In this document: piece by piece, positions 44,391 to 53,425 of the stretch
Layout: each line of letters opens with the position of its first letter
Position numbering within the stretch: the first letter of the stretch is position 1
The notes under the pieces: model-generated
The model's input: only the letters and a program-made list of their open reading frames with translations
Told to the model about the DNA's origin: nothing
Databases searched by the model: none
Position numbers and translations under genes: made by a program
Assembly: GCA_045599185.1 (NCBI GenBank)
Contig: JAZRVO010000021.1
Span: forward strand, 1-64,000
Length of the DNA stretch: 64,000 bases
Reading direction: 5' to 3'
Source of the DNA: UBA1240 sp045599185
GTDB lineage: Bacteria > Spirochaetota > Spirochaetia > Treponematales > Treponemataceae

Positions 44391-45263
44391 CTACTTTATC
44401 TGCAATTCCTTAATCAGTCGCGACAAATACGTTCGTTGAATTCCCAGCACTTTTGCAGCCTCAGTCTGATTCCATCTGACTTCATTCAAAATTTGCAAAA
44501 TGTACTGTTTTTTAAAACGGTCAACCGCTGATTTAAGGCTTTTATCGCTATCGTTTAAATTATCAGAAAGCGGCAATATATTCAAGCTGTTAAGGCGCAA
44601 ATGGTCTTTTTCAATTACCGGCGGCGGCGCATTAAAGCATGCACTTTCAATGCATGAAGAAAATTCTAAAAAATTGCCATTCCAAAATGAATTTTTCAGA
44701 AGGTTTGCTGCTTCATCAGAAAAACCGGTAAAATGCTTATTGTACTTTTTAGAAAAAATTTCCAAAAACATTGCCGCCAAATCCTCAATATCCTCCTTAC
44801 GCTGACGAAGCGGCGGCACATTTAACGGCAAGTTGGAAATTAAATTAAAAAGTCCGCGGTTAAAAGTTCCGCCATCAGCCAAATCTTCCAGATTATTCTG
44901 CGAAGAAAAACTGAAACGGCACGAATACTTTTCAATATTTTCAAATAAAAACAACTGAATATCTTCAGAACTTTCATCAATTTCGTCAAAATGCAGCATG
45001 CCCGGTCTGGTTTCTAGCAAATCAGTTAAAAACGCAAGCGTAAGGATTTTGCAATTAAGCCGCATAAAAACAGATTCCGAATTCTGACTGCATTTATGCA
45101 GATACCGGGCAAAAAAACATCGTCCAGAATTTTGGTCTCCGTAAAAAAGCAGAGGACTCTGACTGTTTTTTAATGCTTCCAAAACAGATACAAGGCTTTT
45201 TGCAGCCGGACTGTTTGCAACCAATTCTCTTTGCTCGCTTAAAACGAAAGTTGAATTTGTCAT
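44391..45263 (-). CDS. Degenerate sigma-54-activator-like protein with Fis helix-turn-helix
   Basis: About 290 residues from the ATG at 45263. A AAA+ domain remnant (about 15-220) is followed by a Fis-type HTH at the very end (WNQTEAAKVLGIQRTYLSRL). The P-loop reads GDQNSGRC, with Arg where the catalytic Lys should be. The GAFTGA loop that contacts sigma-54 is missing altogether, although DEID and LRQRKEDIEDLA remain. It therefore cannot work as a normal sigma-54 activator and is more likely a DNA-binding regulator. The open frame continues upstream through a terminator hairpin, so the later ATG is chosen. Confidence 0.8.
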   Translation of the reverse strand: MTNSTFVLSEQRELVANSPAAKSLVSVLEALKNSQSPLLFYGDQNSGRCFFARYLHKCSQNSESVFMRLNCKILTLAFLTDLLETRPGMLHFDEIDESSEDIQLFLFENIEKYSCRFSFSSQNNLEDLADGGTFNRGLFNLISNLPLNVPPLRQRKEDIEDLAAMFLEIFSKKYNKHFTGFSDEAANLLKNSFWNGNFLEFSSCIESACFNAPPPVIEKDHLRLNSLNILPLSDNLNDSDKSLKSAVDRFKKQYILQILNEVRWNQTEAAKVLGIQRTYLSRLIKELQIK

Positions 45264-45277
45264 ATTTTCACTTTTAC

Positions 45278-45312
45278 AAAAAAAATGCATTGTCTTTGCG
45301 ACAATGCATTTT
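45278..45312 (-). terminator. Terminator or attenuator just before the Fis-type gene
   Basis: Perfect 13-bp stem AAAATGCATTGTC / GACAATGCATTTT with a 5-nt loop and a T-run on the minus strand. It ends only about 15 nt before the start codon of the regulator. It may end cmk-rpsA transcription or meter read-through into the regulator. Confidence 0.75.
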
Positions 45313-45433
45313 AGAACAAAACGGTGAACTAAAGGCAAGCTAGCACTTTAAACTTTAACTTCGCCGCTTTTAAAGTTTGCGGTAAACCTTAAAACAGAAA
45401 CTGAAGCGTAGCAAAACCACGCTTCAAATTAAA

Positions 45434-47791
45434 TTATTTCTTGTTTTTAATCATATCACCAAGTGTGAATGAACCTTCATCCTCATCCTGGTTAGATGAC
45501 ATATAGCGTTCCATTTCTTCACGTTCACGCTGGCGTTTAATGTCGCGTACAGAGAAAGAAACTTTCTGTTTCTCCGGCAGAACATCAACAACAAATACAC
45601 TGATTTTGTCGCCAACTTTGTATTTTGTAACAGCTTCTTCGTAAGAAACTTCGCGGTCTTCTGAAAGATTAGCCTTGTTGATAAGACCTTCAATTCCACC
45701 AGGTGCGCGTACAAATACACCAAAGTCTGTAATTGAAACGATTTCACCTTCAAGAATTGATCCGTGGTGGTATTCCTTGCAGAAATCTTTCCATGGGTCA
45801 TCAAAAAGCTGTTTAACGCCCAAGCGAATGCGGTGCTGTTCAGGGTCGCTTTCAAGAACAACTGTTTCAATTTCTTTGCCAACAGAAAGTTCGCTACCCG
45901 GATGCTTGATTTTCTTTGTCCAAGAAAGATCATCAACGCTTAAATAACCGTCAATGCCTTCTTCGATTTCAACAAATGCACCACTGTTAGTGATTTTTGC
46001 AACTTTACCAGTAATTTTTGTTCCAACTGGATATTTGTTACCGATTTCGTCCCATGGGTTTGCAGTAACCTGTTTAAGACCCAAAGAAACGCGACCAGCC
46101 TGAATGTCATAACCAAGAATCATGCATTCAATTTCATCACCAATTTTAACGACATCTTCCGGCTTGCTGATTTTTTTAACCCAAGAGAATTCACTGATGT
46201 GTGCGAGACCTTCAATTCCTTCTTCAAGTTCAATAAATGCACCAAAGTCAGTAAGTTTTGTAACTTTACCTTTTACAACGTCATCAACATGGTATTTATC
46301 TTCAAAATGCAACCATGGATCTTCGCTGAAATGTTTCAAAGAAAGATTGATGCGTTTGTCATTCGGATCAAGACGGATAACTTTAAGTTCAATTTCCTGA
46401 CCTTTCTTAACGAAATCTTTAGGACGTGTTACGTGTCCCCAGCTCATGTCATTGATATGGAGCAATCCGTCGAAACCACCCAAATCAATAAAAGCACCAA
46501 AGCTTGTAAAGCTTTTTACTTCACCTTTTACAGTGTCGCCAATCTTAACATTGTTGAAAAATGCTTCACGGTTAGTTTCAATTGATTCTTCAAGATATTT
46601 ACGGCGGCTAACAACGATATTAACCTTATTATCTGAATACATGCGATCAATGTAGAACTTGCTTTTTACGCCGATAAGTTTTTCCGGACGGTCAACTTTC
46701 TGGCTGTCTGACTGGCTGATTGGCAAAAATGCCTTTGCACAACCACACAAGTTAACTTCAAAGCCGCCTTTAACCTGCTTTTCAATTACGCCGTCAACTG
46801 CTGTTTTATCTTGAAATGCCTGACGAAGCAATTTTTTAGAAGCCTGAATATCGGCTTTCTGTTTTGAAACGATAACTTCGCCATGTTTGCTTTCTTTCTG
46901 AACAAGAACAACGTTAACTTTATCACCGATTTTCGGCACTGCCGAAAACTCCGAAATCGAGATTTTACCTTCTGATTTTAATCCCACATCAAGGAACACC
47001 TGATCGCTTGTAACCTGGATAACTTCGCCTTCTACCAGCTGTCCCTCTTCAAGTGATTCGAGACTTTTCAGATACTCTTCCTGTAATTGTGTTTGAACGT
47101 TACTCTTGGAGTCCTGAGATTCATTCATTTCCACATCCTTCTCTGCCATATTAAACCCTTGTATATGAATTTTATTTATTATTATCTCACAAACCTGTTC
47201 TATCGTCAAGTCTGATGTATCAATATACACTGCGTCATCTGCTTTTTTTAATGCGCCAACCGCTTTCTTTTTATCAAGTTCGTCGCGTTCCTTAATTTTC
47301 TGCTTGATTTCTTCTAGCGTCAGGTCAGAAACACCCTGATTGAAACGCCGCAAAGCCTGAACTTCGATGGAAGCATCAAGATAGAACTTGTGTTCGGCAT
47401 CGGGAAAAACAACAGTCGTAATATCCCGGCCTTCGCAGATTATGTTCAATTTAGAAGCCAGCGCCCGAACTTTCATATTTACAATGTCGCGAATTTGGGA
47501 AATTGACGACACCTGCGAAACCTTTCCGTCAATTTCATCAGTGTGAAGCAAATCTTCAACATCGTTTCCCTGCAAAAAAAGCCGGCTGTTTCTGTAATCA
47601 ATCGAAAGCTTTTCAGCGTGGGCAATCAATTCAGCTTCATTCTGAATGTTTATGCCGTTTTTTAAGGCTGAAAGCGTAATCGCCCTGTAAAAACTGCCGG
47701 AATTAACAAAAGTAAGGGAAAGCCTGTCTGCAATCAAATGCGCAATCGTACTTTTGCCTGTTCCAGCAGGTCCGTCTATTGCAACAACCAT
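45434..47791 (-). CDS. cmk-rpsA: Fused cytidylate kinase - ribosomal protein S1
   Basis: 785 residues. Residues 1-214 are CMP kinase (P-loop GPAGTGKS at 7-14, SGSFYRAIT, EGRDITTVVFP). Residues about 215-785 are ribosomal protein S1 with six S1 RNA-binding repeats starting near GQLVEGEVIQV, AVDGVIEKQV, GDTVKGEVKSF, DVVKGKVTKL, GTKITGKVAKI and GSILEGEIVSI. The same fusion is known in T. pallidum. GGAG lies 6-7 nt before the ATG. At the junction an in-frame ATG (47149) has AAGGG 6 nt upstream, so free S1 could also be made. Confidence 0.95.
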   Translation of the reverse strand: MVVAIDGPAGTGKSTIAHLIADRLSLTFVNSGSFYRAITLSALKNGINIQNEAELIAHAEKLSIDYRNSRLFLQGNDVEDLLHTDEIDGKVSQVSSISQIRDIVNMKVRALASKLNIICEGRDITTVVFPDAEHKFYLDASIEVQALRRFNQGVSDLTLEEIKQKIKERDELDKKKAVGALKKADDAVYIDTSDLTIEQVCEIIINKIHIQGFNMAEKDVEMNESQDSKSNVQTQLQEEYLKSLESLEEGQLVEGEVIQVTSDQVFLDVGLKSEGKISISEFSAVPKIGDKVNVVLVQKESKHGEVIVSKQKADIQASKKLLRQAFQDKTAVDGVIEKQVKGGFEVNLCGCAKAFLPISQSDSQKVDRPEKLIGVKSKFYIDRMYSDNKVNIVVSRRKYLEESIETNREAFFNNVKIGDTVKGEVKSFTSFGAFIDLGGFDGLLHINDMSWGHVTRPKDFVKKGQEIELKVIRLDPNDKRINLSLKHFSEDPWLHFEDKYHVDDVVKGKVTKLTDFGAFIELEEGIEGLAHISEFSWVKKISKPEDVVKIGDEIECMILGYDIQAGRVSLGLKQVTANPWDEIGNKYPVGTKITGKVAKITNSGAFVEIEEGIDGYLSVDDLSWTKKIKHPGSELSVGKEIETVVLESDPEQHRIRLGVKQLFDDPWKDFCKEYHHGSILEGEIVSITDFGVFVRAPGGIEGLINKANLSEDREVSYEEAVTKYKVGDKISVFVVDVLPEKQKVSFSVRDIKRQREREEMERYMSSNQDEDEGSFTLGDMIKNKK
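47147..47160 (-). promoter_or_regulatory. Internal ribosome site for free S1 within cmk-rpsA
   Basis: AAGGG (47160-47156), 6-nt spacer, ATG (47149-47147), in frame, exactly between the kinase and the S1 part (MAEKDVEMNES). Confidence 0.5.
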
Positions 47792-47858
47792 TTATTTCTC
47801 CGTTTTTCTTCTATAATAAACACAGTTCTGCTTAAAATCTTTGCAAAAAACTGAACTT

Positions 47859-49070
47859 TTAATAGTAATGCTTATCGTCGTCTTCAATTTTTGAAGATTC
47901 AGACGGGCTTACCCTTTCAGCAGTTTCTGCTTTTTCAGCCGGCTTACGAATAAACAGGCTTGCCGAACTTGCACCAGTATCCGCATGTTCTGAAAATTCA
48001 AATTTTTCAGTTTTTTCTTCACTGCGTTCATGGCGGCGCGGCGGCAATTCCTTTCTGCGCAGACAAAGTTCAAGCAAATCGTTAACTTCGTCCTGACTCA
48101 GTTCTCGGAACTGACCGTCACCCAACTCTTCACCAAGGGCATTTTTTGTTGTTAAATTGCCAATGCGAACACGCACCAGCGACTTAACGCGCATGTCAAA
48201 ACTTTCCAGCACGCGGCGAATTTCACGGTTCTTGCCTTCAATTAGAACAATGCGCATTTTGCGCGAATTTATGCCTTCAGCAAACTTGCACTTGTAAAAA
48301 ACGCCTTCAACGCGCACGCCTTTCATAAATTTTTCAGGCAGGCTGCGCGGATACGGCAGGCTGGTTTCTACGATGTATTCCTTTTCCAGCTCTGCGGAAG
48401 GATGGGAAACTTTCGCCGCAAAATTACCGTCATTGGTAAAAATAATCAGGCCGCTAGAAAACATATCCAGACGACCAACATTATAAAGGCGTTCGTCAAA
48501 ATGTTCTTTCAGCAGGTCAGACGCAACAGCGCGGCCTTTTTCGTCATACAAAGAACAAACGTAGCCAATCGGTTTATTGAGCAAAACGTAGCGTTTGGTT
48601 TCTTCAGCTTTAAGAATTTTGCCGTCAACCATAATCTGGTCTTCGGCGGTAACTTTTGTGCCAAGTTCAGTTACGGTTTCGCCGTTTACCTGCACACGGC
48701 CTGCAAGAATGAATTCTTCGCAGGCACGGCGGCTGGCCAAACCACTGCGCGCCAGTGCAAGCTGAAGGCGCATCGGGCCGTTTTCATTATTGCCCAGAAT
48801 ATCGGAATTTTCAGCACGCCTGAAATCCTTTCTGTACTGCTTGTAATTAATCGTTTTTTCAGCCTGTCTGTAACTTTCGCGGTTTTCATTCTGGTGTGCA
48901 TGATGATATTTTTCACGGCTTCCGCCGTTCTGATAAAAATCATCATCTTTTTTAAAATGTTCGTCTCTCTTAAAATCACGGGAACGCGGACTTTTTTTAG
49001 CGCCAGTCCTGAAATCAAATTTGTTAAATCGTTTATCTTGCAAGTTCAAATCTCTCACTTTCGGTTTCAT
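47859..49070 (-). CDS. rRNA pseudouridine synthase, RsuA/RluB family
   Basis: About 403 residues from the ATG at 49070, overlapping scpB by 38 bp; a TTG at 49091 is possible. An S4 RNA-binding domain (about 98-160, RLQLALARSGLASRRACEEF) is followed by the catalytic domain with the nucleophile in GRLDMFSSGL and the late EGKNREIRRVL. Converts uridine to pseudouridine in rRNA. An unusual basic and Asp/Asn-rich N-terminal tail (about 95 residues) and an acidic C-terminal tail of 60 residues flank it. No Shine-Dalgarno; translation is probably coupled to scpB. Confidence 0.9.
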   Translation of the reverse strand: MKPKVRDLNLQDKRFNKFDFRTGAKKSPRSRDFKRDEHFKKDDDFYQNGGSREKYHHAHQNENRESYRQAEKTINYKQYRKDFRRAENSDILGNNENGPMRLQLALARSGLASRRACEEFILAGRVQVNGETVTELGTKVTAEDQIMVDGKILKAEETKRYVLLNKPIGYVCSLYDEKGRAVASDLLKEHFDERLYNVGRLDMFSSGLIIFTNDGNFAAKVSHPSAELEKEYIVETSLPYPRSLPEKFMKGVRVEGVFYKCKFAEGINSRKMRIVLIEGKNREIRRVLESFDMRVKSLVRVRIGNLTTKNALGEELGDGQFRELSQDEVNDLLELCLRRKELPPRRHERSEEKTEKFEFSEHADTGASSASLFIRKPAEKAETAERVSPSESSKIEDDDKHYY

Positions 49071-49578
49071 CAAGTTTTGGAAGATCAGCAATGCTGTTCA
49101 TTCTGAAGAATTTCAAGAATTCTTTCGTAGTTCCATATTGGGAAGGTTTTCCGGGCACGTCTTTTTTGCCCACTTCCTTAATCAGTGTTCGTTCGTGCAA
49201 AAGCCGAATCATATTATCAACCGAAACACCGCGAATTGCTTCAATTTCGGCACGGGTGATGGGCTGTTTATAGGCAATGATTGACAGCGTTTCCATTGCC
49301 GCCTTGGAAAGCCGGTTGTCATTTTTCTTGCCGTAACGGTCTTTCAAAAATTCCCAAAGTTCTTCTTTAGGGCTTATTATCCAGCCGCCGCTAATCTGCA
49401 CTAAAGAAACACCAGAATCGTCAGAACGGTATTTTTCCTGCAAATTTTCAACGGCAGCTTCTACAACTTCAAGGCCAAGGTTAGAAATTTTAGACAAAGC
49501 CTGACAATCAAGCGGCTCGCTTTCAAGATAGAAAATCGCTTCTATCAAAGCGGTTTCTCTTTGCAAATCAACTTCCAT
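49033..49578 (-). CDS. scpB: Segregation and condensation protein B
   Basis: 181 residues with two winged-helix domains. Family motifs ALIEAIFYLESEPL and LSIIAYKQPITRAEIEAIRGVSVDNMIRLL, and GKPSQYGTTKEFL. Forms the condensin complex with Smc (11313-14225) and ScpA. It begins 2 bp after the scpA stop. Confidence 0.95.
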   Translation of the reverse strand: MEVDLQRETALIEAIFYLESEPLDCQALSKISNLGLEVVEAAVENLQEKYRSDDSGVSLVQISGGWIISPKEELWEFLKDRYGKKNDNRLSKAAMETLSIIAYKQPITRAEIEAIRGVSVDNMIRLLHERTLIKEVGKKDVPGKPSQYGTTKEFLKFFRMNSIADLPKLDETESERFELAR

Positions 49579-49580
49579 TT

Positions 49581-50330
49581 TTAACTCTCAAACGGCTTAA
49601 TTTTTATGTCGCCAAACAGTTTATTTTGGTAAATGCAGGCAATTTTTTGTTTTACGGCTTCCAGAATTGCCATAAATGCGCAAACTACGTCCAGAAGGCT
49701 TTTTTCACGGACAATCAAATCGGTAAAATAGCACTCGCCTTTGTTTTCAAAAAATTCGCTCATCAGCGTAATTTTTTCGCTGGTGGTAATTTCTTCACGC
49801 ATATCAAGAATTTTTTCAGCAGAAAAGGCTGAAATCAAATCAGAAAAAACTTTCAGCAAATCCCAGGTATCAACCTGTTCCCAAAGTTCTTCCTCTTCAA
49901 ACGGAAGAATGCGCTGAATTTTCCGCCTTTCAATGCTCCACTCCGCTTCTTCTTCCTTTCGTTCCATCAGTTCAGAAAGTTTCTTGAACTTCTGGTATTC
50001 AATAAGCTTGTCAACAAGTTCCTGACGCGGGTCTTCAATTTCTTCATCATCAAAAGTAACTTCAACCGGCAAAAGCATGCGCGACTTTATGTGCAGCAAG
50101 TCTGCCGCCAAAGAATAAAAATCGGTCAGATTATCCAGATCAGTGCTCACTGCATAGTCAAGATAGTCAAGATACTGCTCAGTAATTTCGCCAACCGGAA
50201 TGTCGTAAATATTTATTTCGTTTTTCTTTATAAGAAAAAGCAGCAAGTCCAAAGGCCCTTCAAACTTGCCTAACTTGAACTTTGTACCGTCGTCAACTGT
50301 TTCAGTCAACTCTTCCTGTGCTGTTTCCAT
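49581..50330 (-). CDS. scpA: Segregation and condensation protein A
   Basis: About 249 residues. The kleisin that bridges Smc heads and ScpB. The N-terminus FEGPLDLLLFLIKKNEINIYDIPVGEITEQYLDYL is diagnostic. A winged helix that contacts Smc lies at the C-terminus. The ATG at 50330 with AAGGTG upstream is preferred to an earlier in-frame start at 50402 inside folK. It overlaps folK by 25 bp. Confidence 0.95.
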   Translation of the reverse strand: METAQEELTETVDDGTKFKLGKFEGPLDLLLFLIKKNEINIYDIPVGEITEQYLDYLDYAVSTDLDNLTDFYSLAADLLHIKSRMLLPVEVTFDDEEIEDPRQELVDKLIEYQKFKKLSELMERKEEEAEWSIERRKIQRILPFEEEELWEQVDTWDLLKVFSDLISAFSAEKILDMREEITTSEKITLMSEFFENKGECYFTDLIVREKSLLDVVCAFMAILEAVKQKIACIYQNKLFGDIKIKPFES

Positions 50331-50839
50331 AATTCCACACCTTGATCGCCTAAACCGGCCAATATTTGGGAATATTTTTGCCCCGTTATAGGGTCGGCAC
50401 ATTCCGGCAAAATCTCAAGCAAAGGCACCAGCACAAACTGACGTTCGTGCATCAGGTAATGTGGAATTATCAGCGGTTTCCGGCAATTTTCTTCACGAAT
50501 TATTTCATTGCCGAAAAGTTCTATATCAATATCAAGTGTTCTTGGACCTTTTTCTACAACATTCAGCCGCACGCGACCAAAAGAATTTTCTATGGACTGG
50601 CAAACTTCCAGAAGTTCACGCGCACTGCCCTGCCATTCGCCGCAAACCGCCATGTTCAAAAAATCTGCCTGATTTTCTACATAGCGCGCTTTTGTTTTAT
50701 AAATGGAAGAACAGCGCAAATTGGCAAGAACTTCGCTTAATTTAACGCACGCCGCATCCAAAACTGCGTTGCACTGCATCAGGCTGCCATCGCTTTTTAC
50801 AAACGGCAAGTTAGAACCAAGTCCAAGAACAGCTAGCAT
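50306..50839 (-). CDS. folK: HPPK, 6-hydroxymethyl-dihydropterin pyrophosphokinase
   Basis: 177 residues. Transfers pyrophosphate to the pterin in folate synthesis. Motifs LGLGSNL at the start, GPRTLDIDIELFG and IPHYLMHERQFVLVPLLEI. Its ATG overlaps the recA stop codon (TGATG), so translation is coupled. No other folate genes are in view. Confidence 0.95.
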   Translation of the reverse strand: MLAVLGLGSNLPFVKSDGSLMQCNAVLDAACVKLSEVLANLRCSSIYKTKARYVENQADFLNMAVCGEWQGSARELLEVCQSIENSFGRVRLNVVEKGPRTLDIDIELFGNEIIREENCRKPLIIPHYLMHERQFVLVPLLEILPECADPITGQKYSQILAGLGDQGVELWKQHRKS

Positions 50840-52035
50840 CAGAACAATTCCTCTGGTGGCAAAGGCTTTTTACCGATTGTTTCTTTTGCAGGTGCAGCCG
50901 CAGGTTTTGCAGCGGCTTTTGCTTTTGCTGCATCAGAATCAGCAGAAACGCCTACGCTGATTTTATCATCAGCAGGTTTTGCACCTGTTTTTTCAGCATT
51001 TTTAATGCTCTGTCCGGGGAAAAGTTTTGTACGGATTTCCGTTTCAATTTTCTGGCGGAATTCGGCATTGCTTTCCAAAAATGCCAGGGCATTTTCACGT
51101 CCCTGTCCGATTTTTTCATCGCCAACAGAGAACCATGCACCGCTTTTTTTGATTATTTCGTGCTTAACGGCTGCATCAAGCAGGCTGGAAGTTGCAGAAA
51201 TACCTTTACCGAAGAAAATATCCAGTTCAATTTTGCGGAAAGGCGGCGCAACCTTGTTTTTTACAACCTTTACGCGTACGCGGTTACCAACTGCATCTTC
51301 TTCGCCCTTTACTTCAATTGACTCAATGCGGCGAACGTCAAGACGAACAGAAGTATAAAATTTAAGTGCGTTACCACCGGTTGTAGTTTCCGGGTTACCG
51401 AACATTACACCAATCTTCATGCGAATCTGGTTAATGAAAATTACGAGACAGTTGCTTTTGCCGACAATTGCAGTAAGTTTACGCAATGCCTGACTCATCA
51501 AACGTGCCTGCAAGCCCATCTGTGATTCACCCATTTCGCCTTCAATTTCTTTCTGCGGCGTTAAGGCTGCAACCGAGTCGATGACGATAATGTCAACCGC
51601 GCCGGAACGCACAAGATTTTCACAAATTTCAAGTGCCTGTTCACCTGTATCCGGCTGAGACACCCACAGATTGTCAATGTCTACGCCAAGATTTTTTGCA
51701 TATACAGGGTCAAGGGCGTGTTCAGCATCGATGAATGCAGCAATTCCGTTCAATTTTTGTGATTCGGCAATTGCATGCAGCGCCAGAGTTGTATTACCAG
51801 AAGATTCTGGACCGTAAATTTCAATAATACGGCCGCGGGGATAACCGCCAATACCAAGTGCTTCATCCAGAAGAATGGAACCTGAAGGTATTACGTCAAT
51901 TCCAGCTGCATCGGCATGGGTACCAAGCTTCATCAAAGAACCCTGTCCAAATTGCTTCTCAATTTGCAAGCGCGCAGCTTCCAAAGCTTTCATTTTTTCC
52001 GACATGTCTGCCGGATTTTCTGTTTCAACAGTCAT
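50839..52035 (-). CDS. recA: RecA recombinase with altered Walker A motif
   Basis: 398 residues. Strand-exchange ATPase of homologous repair. The start is the ATG at 52035 with AGGTGG 5 nt upstream; a GTG at 52059 is also open. Core motifs are intact (FIDAEHALDP, VIDSVAALTPQKEIEGEMG, INQIRMKIGVMFGNPETTTGGNALKFY). The exception is the P-loop, which reads GPESSGNTT: residue 81 is Asn (codon AAT, 51793-51795) where RecA proteins have the ATP-binding Lys. The C-terminus is an Ala/Lys/Pro-rich tail. Either a functional oddity, a strain mutation or a sequencing error. First gene of recA-folK-scpA-scpB. Confidence 0.95.
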   Translation of the reverse strand: MTVETENPADMSEKMKALEAARLQIEKQFGQGSLMKLGTHADAAGIDVIPSGSILLDEALGIGGYPRGRIIEIYGPESSGNTTLALHAIAESQKLNGIAAFIDAEHALDPVYAKNLGVDIDNLWVSQPDTGEQALEICENLVRSGAVDIIVIDSVAALTPQKEIEGEMGESQMGLQARLMSQALRKLTAIVGKSNCLVIFINQIRMKIGVMFGNPETTTGGNALKFYTSVRLDVRRIESIEVKGEEDAVGNRVRVKVVKNKVAPPFRKIELDIFFGKGISATSSLLDAAVKHEIIKKSGAWFSVGDEKIGQGRENALAFLESNAEFRQKIETEIRTKLFPGQSIKNAEKTGAKPADDKISVGVSADSDAAKAKAAAKPAAAPAKETIGKKPLPPEELF

Positions 52036-52161
52036 TTTTGCCACCTTTTCCTCCCACACAGTAATAAATTAGGTGCAAATAAAAAATTTTAGCAATTTTT
52101 GCAAAAAAACATCATTATTTTAAAAACATTTTAAATTAGAACGGTATTTTAAGCGAACAAA

Positions 52162-53283
52162 TTATTTCAGTTCACCCTGAATTGGCTGATAAACAGTTTT
52201 ACCGTGCAAAACAATTTTAGTGCCCACAAAATCAATTCTGCCTAAAATCTGCAAAGGCCGTTCAGGGTCAATGTGCGTAGGCTTGTCTACTACAAGCGAA
52301 ACAATGCCGTCAATACGAGACATGGTTTCATAGCCGATAACAAAATCGCACATATACTGGTATTCGTCTTCAACTACGTTTGCAACACGACCACTCCAGA
52401 CAACCCAGCAGTCCTGATACAGATACGGCGTTTCAGAAACCTGCGCATAAGTAAAATTATCCTGAGCATTGTCCTTAACCGTTTCAAAGTCAGGTTCCTG
52501 CACAAAAGCCTGCAAATCAAGCATCTTAGACTTAATTGCACTGGATGCGTTTGAATTAAGCACACGGTTAATTTCAACAATAGCCGCATTGTCACGGTGT
52601 TTCTGAAAATAATCAATGGCTTTATCGTGAGAATTAGTAATTTCTGAAGAAGTCAAAATAAGATTGTGGATTCCGCCCTTAACGTCAATCGGATTCCGTT
52701 TTTCATCACCGGAAAGTTCCAGATGGCTTAAATCGGCACGCTGCGGCTTGTTACTGCTGATGTAACGTCCCAAAAGCACACTGAAAAATATCAGCAGTAC
52801 AACAGCACATGTCCATACCACCGGCATTACAGGAAAATAAAAACCTGTATCAGGATAGAATTTCTTTATTTTTCCGTTGGAAACCCACTGAGAAATTGTA
52901 GAAATGTCGCCATTTTTGCGGATAAAAGTCATCGCACGCTTGGCAACCTTGTTCTGTGGTTCAAACTCTAAAACTTCAAGGTAAGTATCAACCGCCTGTG
53001 CCGTATCACCACGGCGCAAAAACATTGCAGCCTGCGCAGTAAGCAATTCCGGAGCATCGCTGCGTAAAGTTGCAGCACGCGTCAAATAATCCTGGGCACC
53101 GCCAATATCGCCAGTGTACAAACAGGAAACGCCCAGCATGTAAAAAAACTCAAAAGATTCACGAAAATACATTATCTTTGGTTCAAGCTGAGTAATAACT
53201 GCTGAGAACTTGTGCTGCTGAAACAACTTGCGCTCTTTTCTAAGTTCTTCTTGTCTCGGTTCCTGTACCACCATCTGGCGCAT
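52162..53283 (-). CDS. TPR protein with central membrane helix
   Basis: About 373 residues from the ATG at 53283, with GGAG 10 nt upstream; an in-frame TTG at 53292 is too close to that site. The N-terminal 130 residues are TPR-like (FYMLGVSCLYTGDIGGAQDYL, AAMFLRRGDTAQAVDTYLEVL). One membrane helix lies at about 155-175 (VMPVVWTCAVVLLIFFSVLL). The C-terminal domain (about 180-373) is of unknown fold, ending in beta strands. The likely topology is cytoplasmic TPR with an outer domain. Function unknown. Confidence 0.75.
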   Translation of the reverse strand: MRQMVVQEPRQEELRKERKLFQQHKFSAVITQLEPKIMYFRESFEFFYMLGVSCLYTGDIGGAQDYLTRAATLRSDAPELLTAQAAMFLRRGDTAQAVDTYLEVLEFEPQNKVAKRAMTFIRKNGDISTISQWVSNGKIKKFYPDTGFYFPVMPVVWTCAVVLLIFFSVLLGRYISSNKPQRADLSHLELSGDEKRNPIDVKGGIHNLILTSSEITNSHDKAIDYFQKHRDNAAIVEINRVLNSNASSAIKSKMLDLQAFVQEPDFETVKDNAQDNFTYAQVSETPYLYQDCWVVWSGRVANVVEDEYQYMCDFVIGYETMSRIDGIVSLVVDKPTHIDPERPLQILGRIDFVGTKIVLHGKTVYQPIQGELK

Positions 53284-53425
53284 TTTGGTCAAACTCCATA
53301 TTTTACGCTTTCATATTTTTAAATAAAATATAAAAAGCTACCATTTAACACGCTTTCACAATTCGTCAATTACAAAAACGTGAACAGCTGCAGAAAAACT
53401 CCATTTTCTCCGCAACCGTTTTGTT

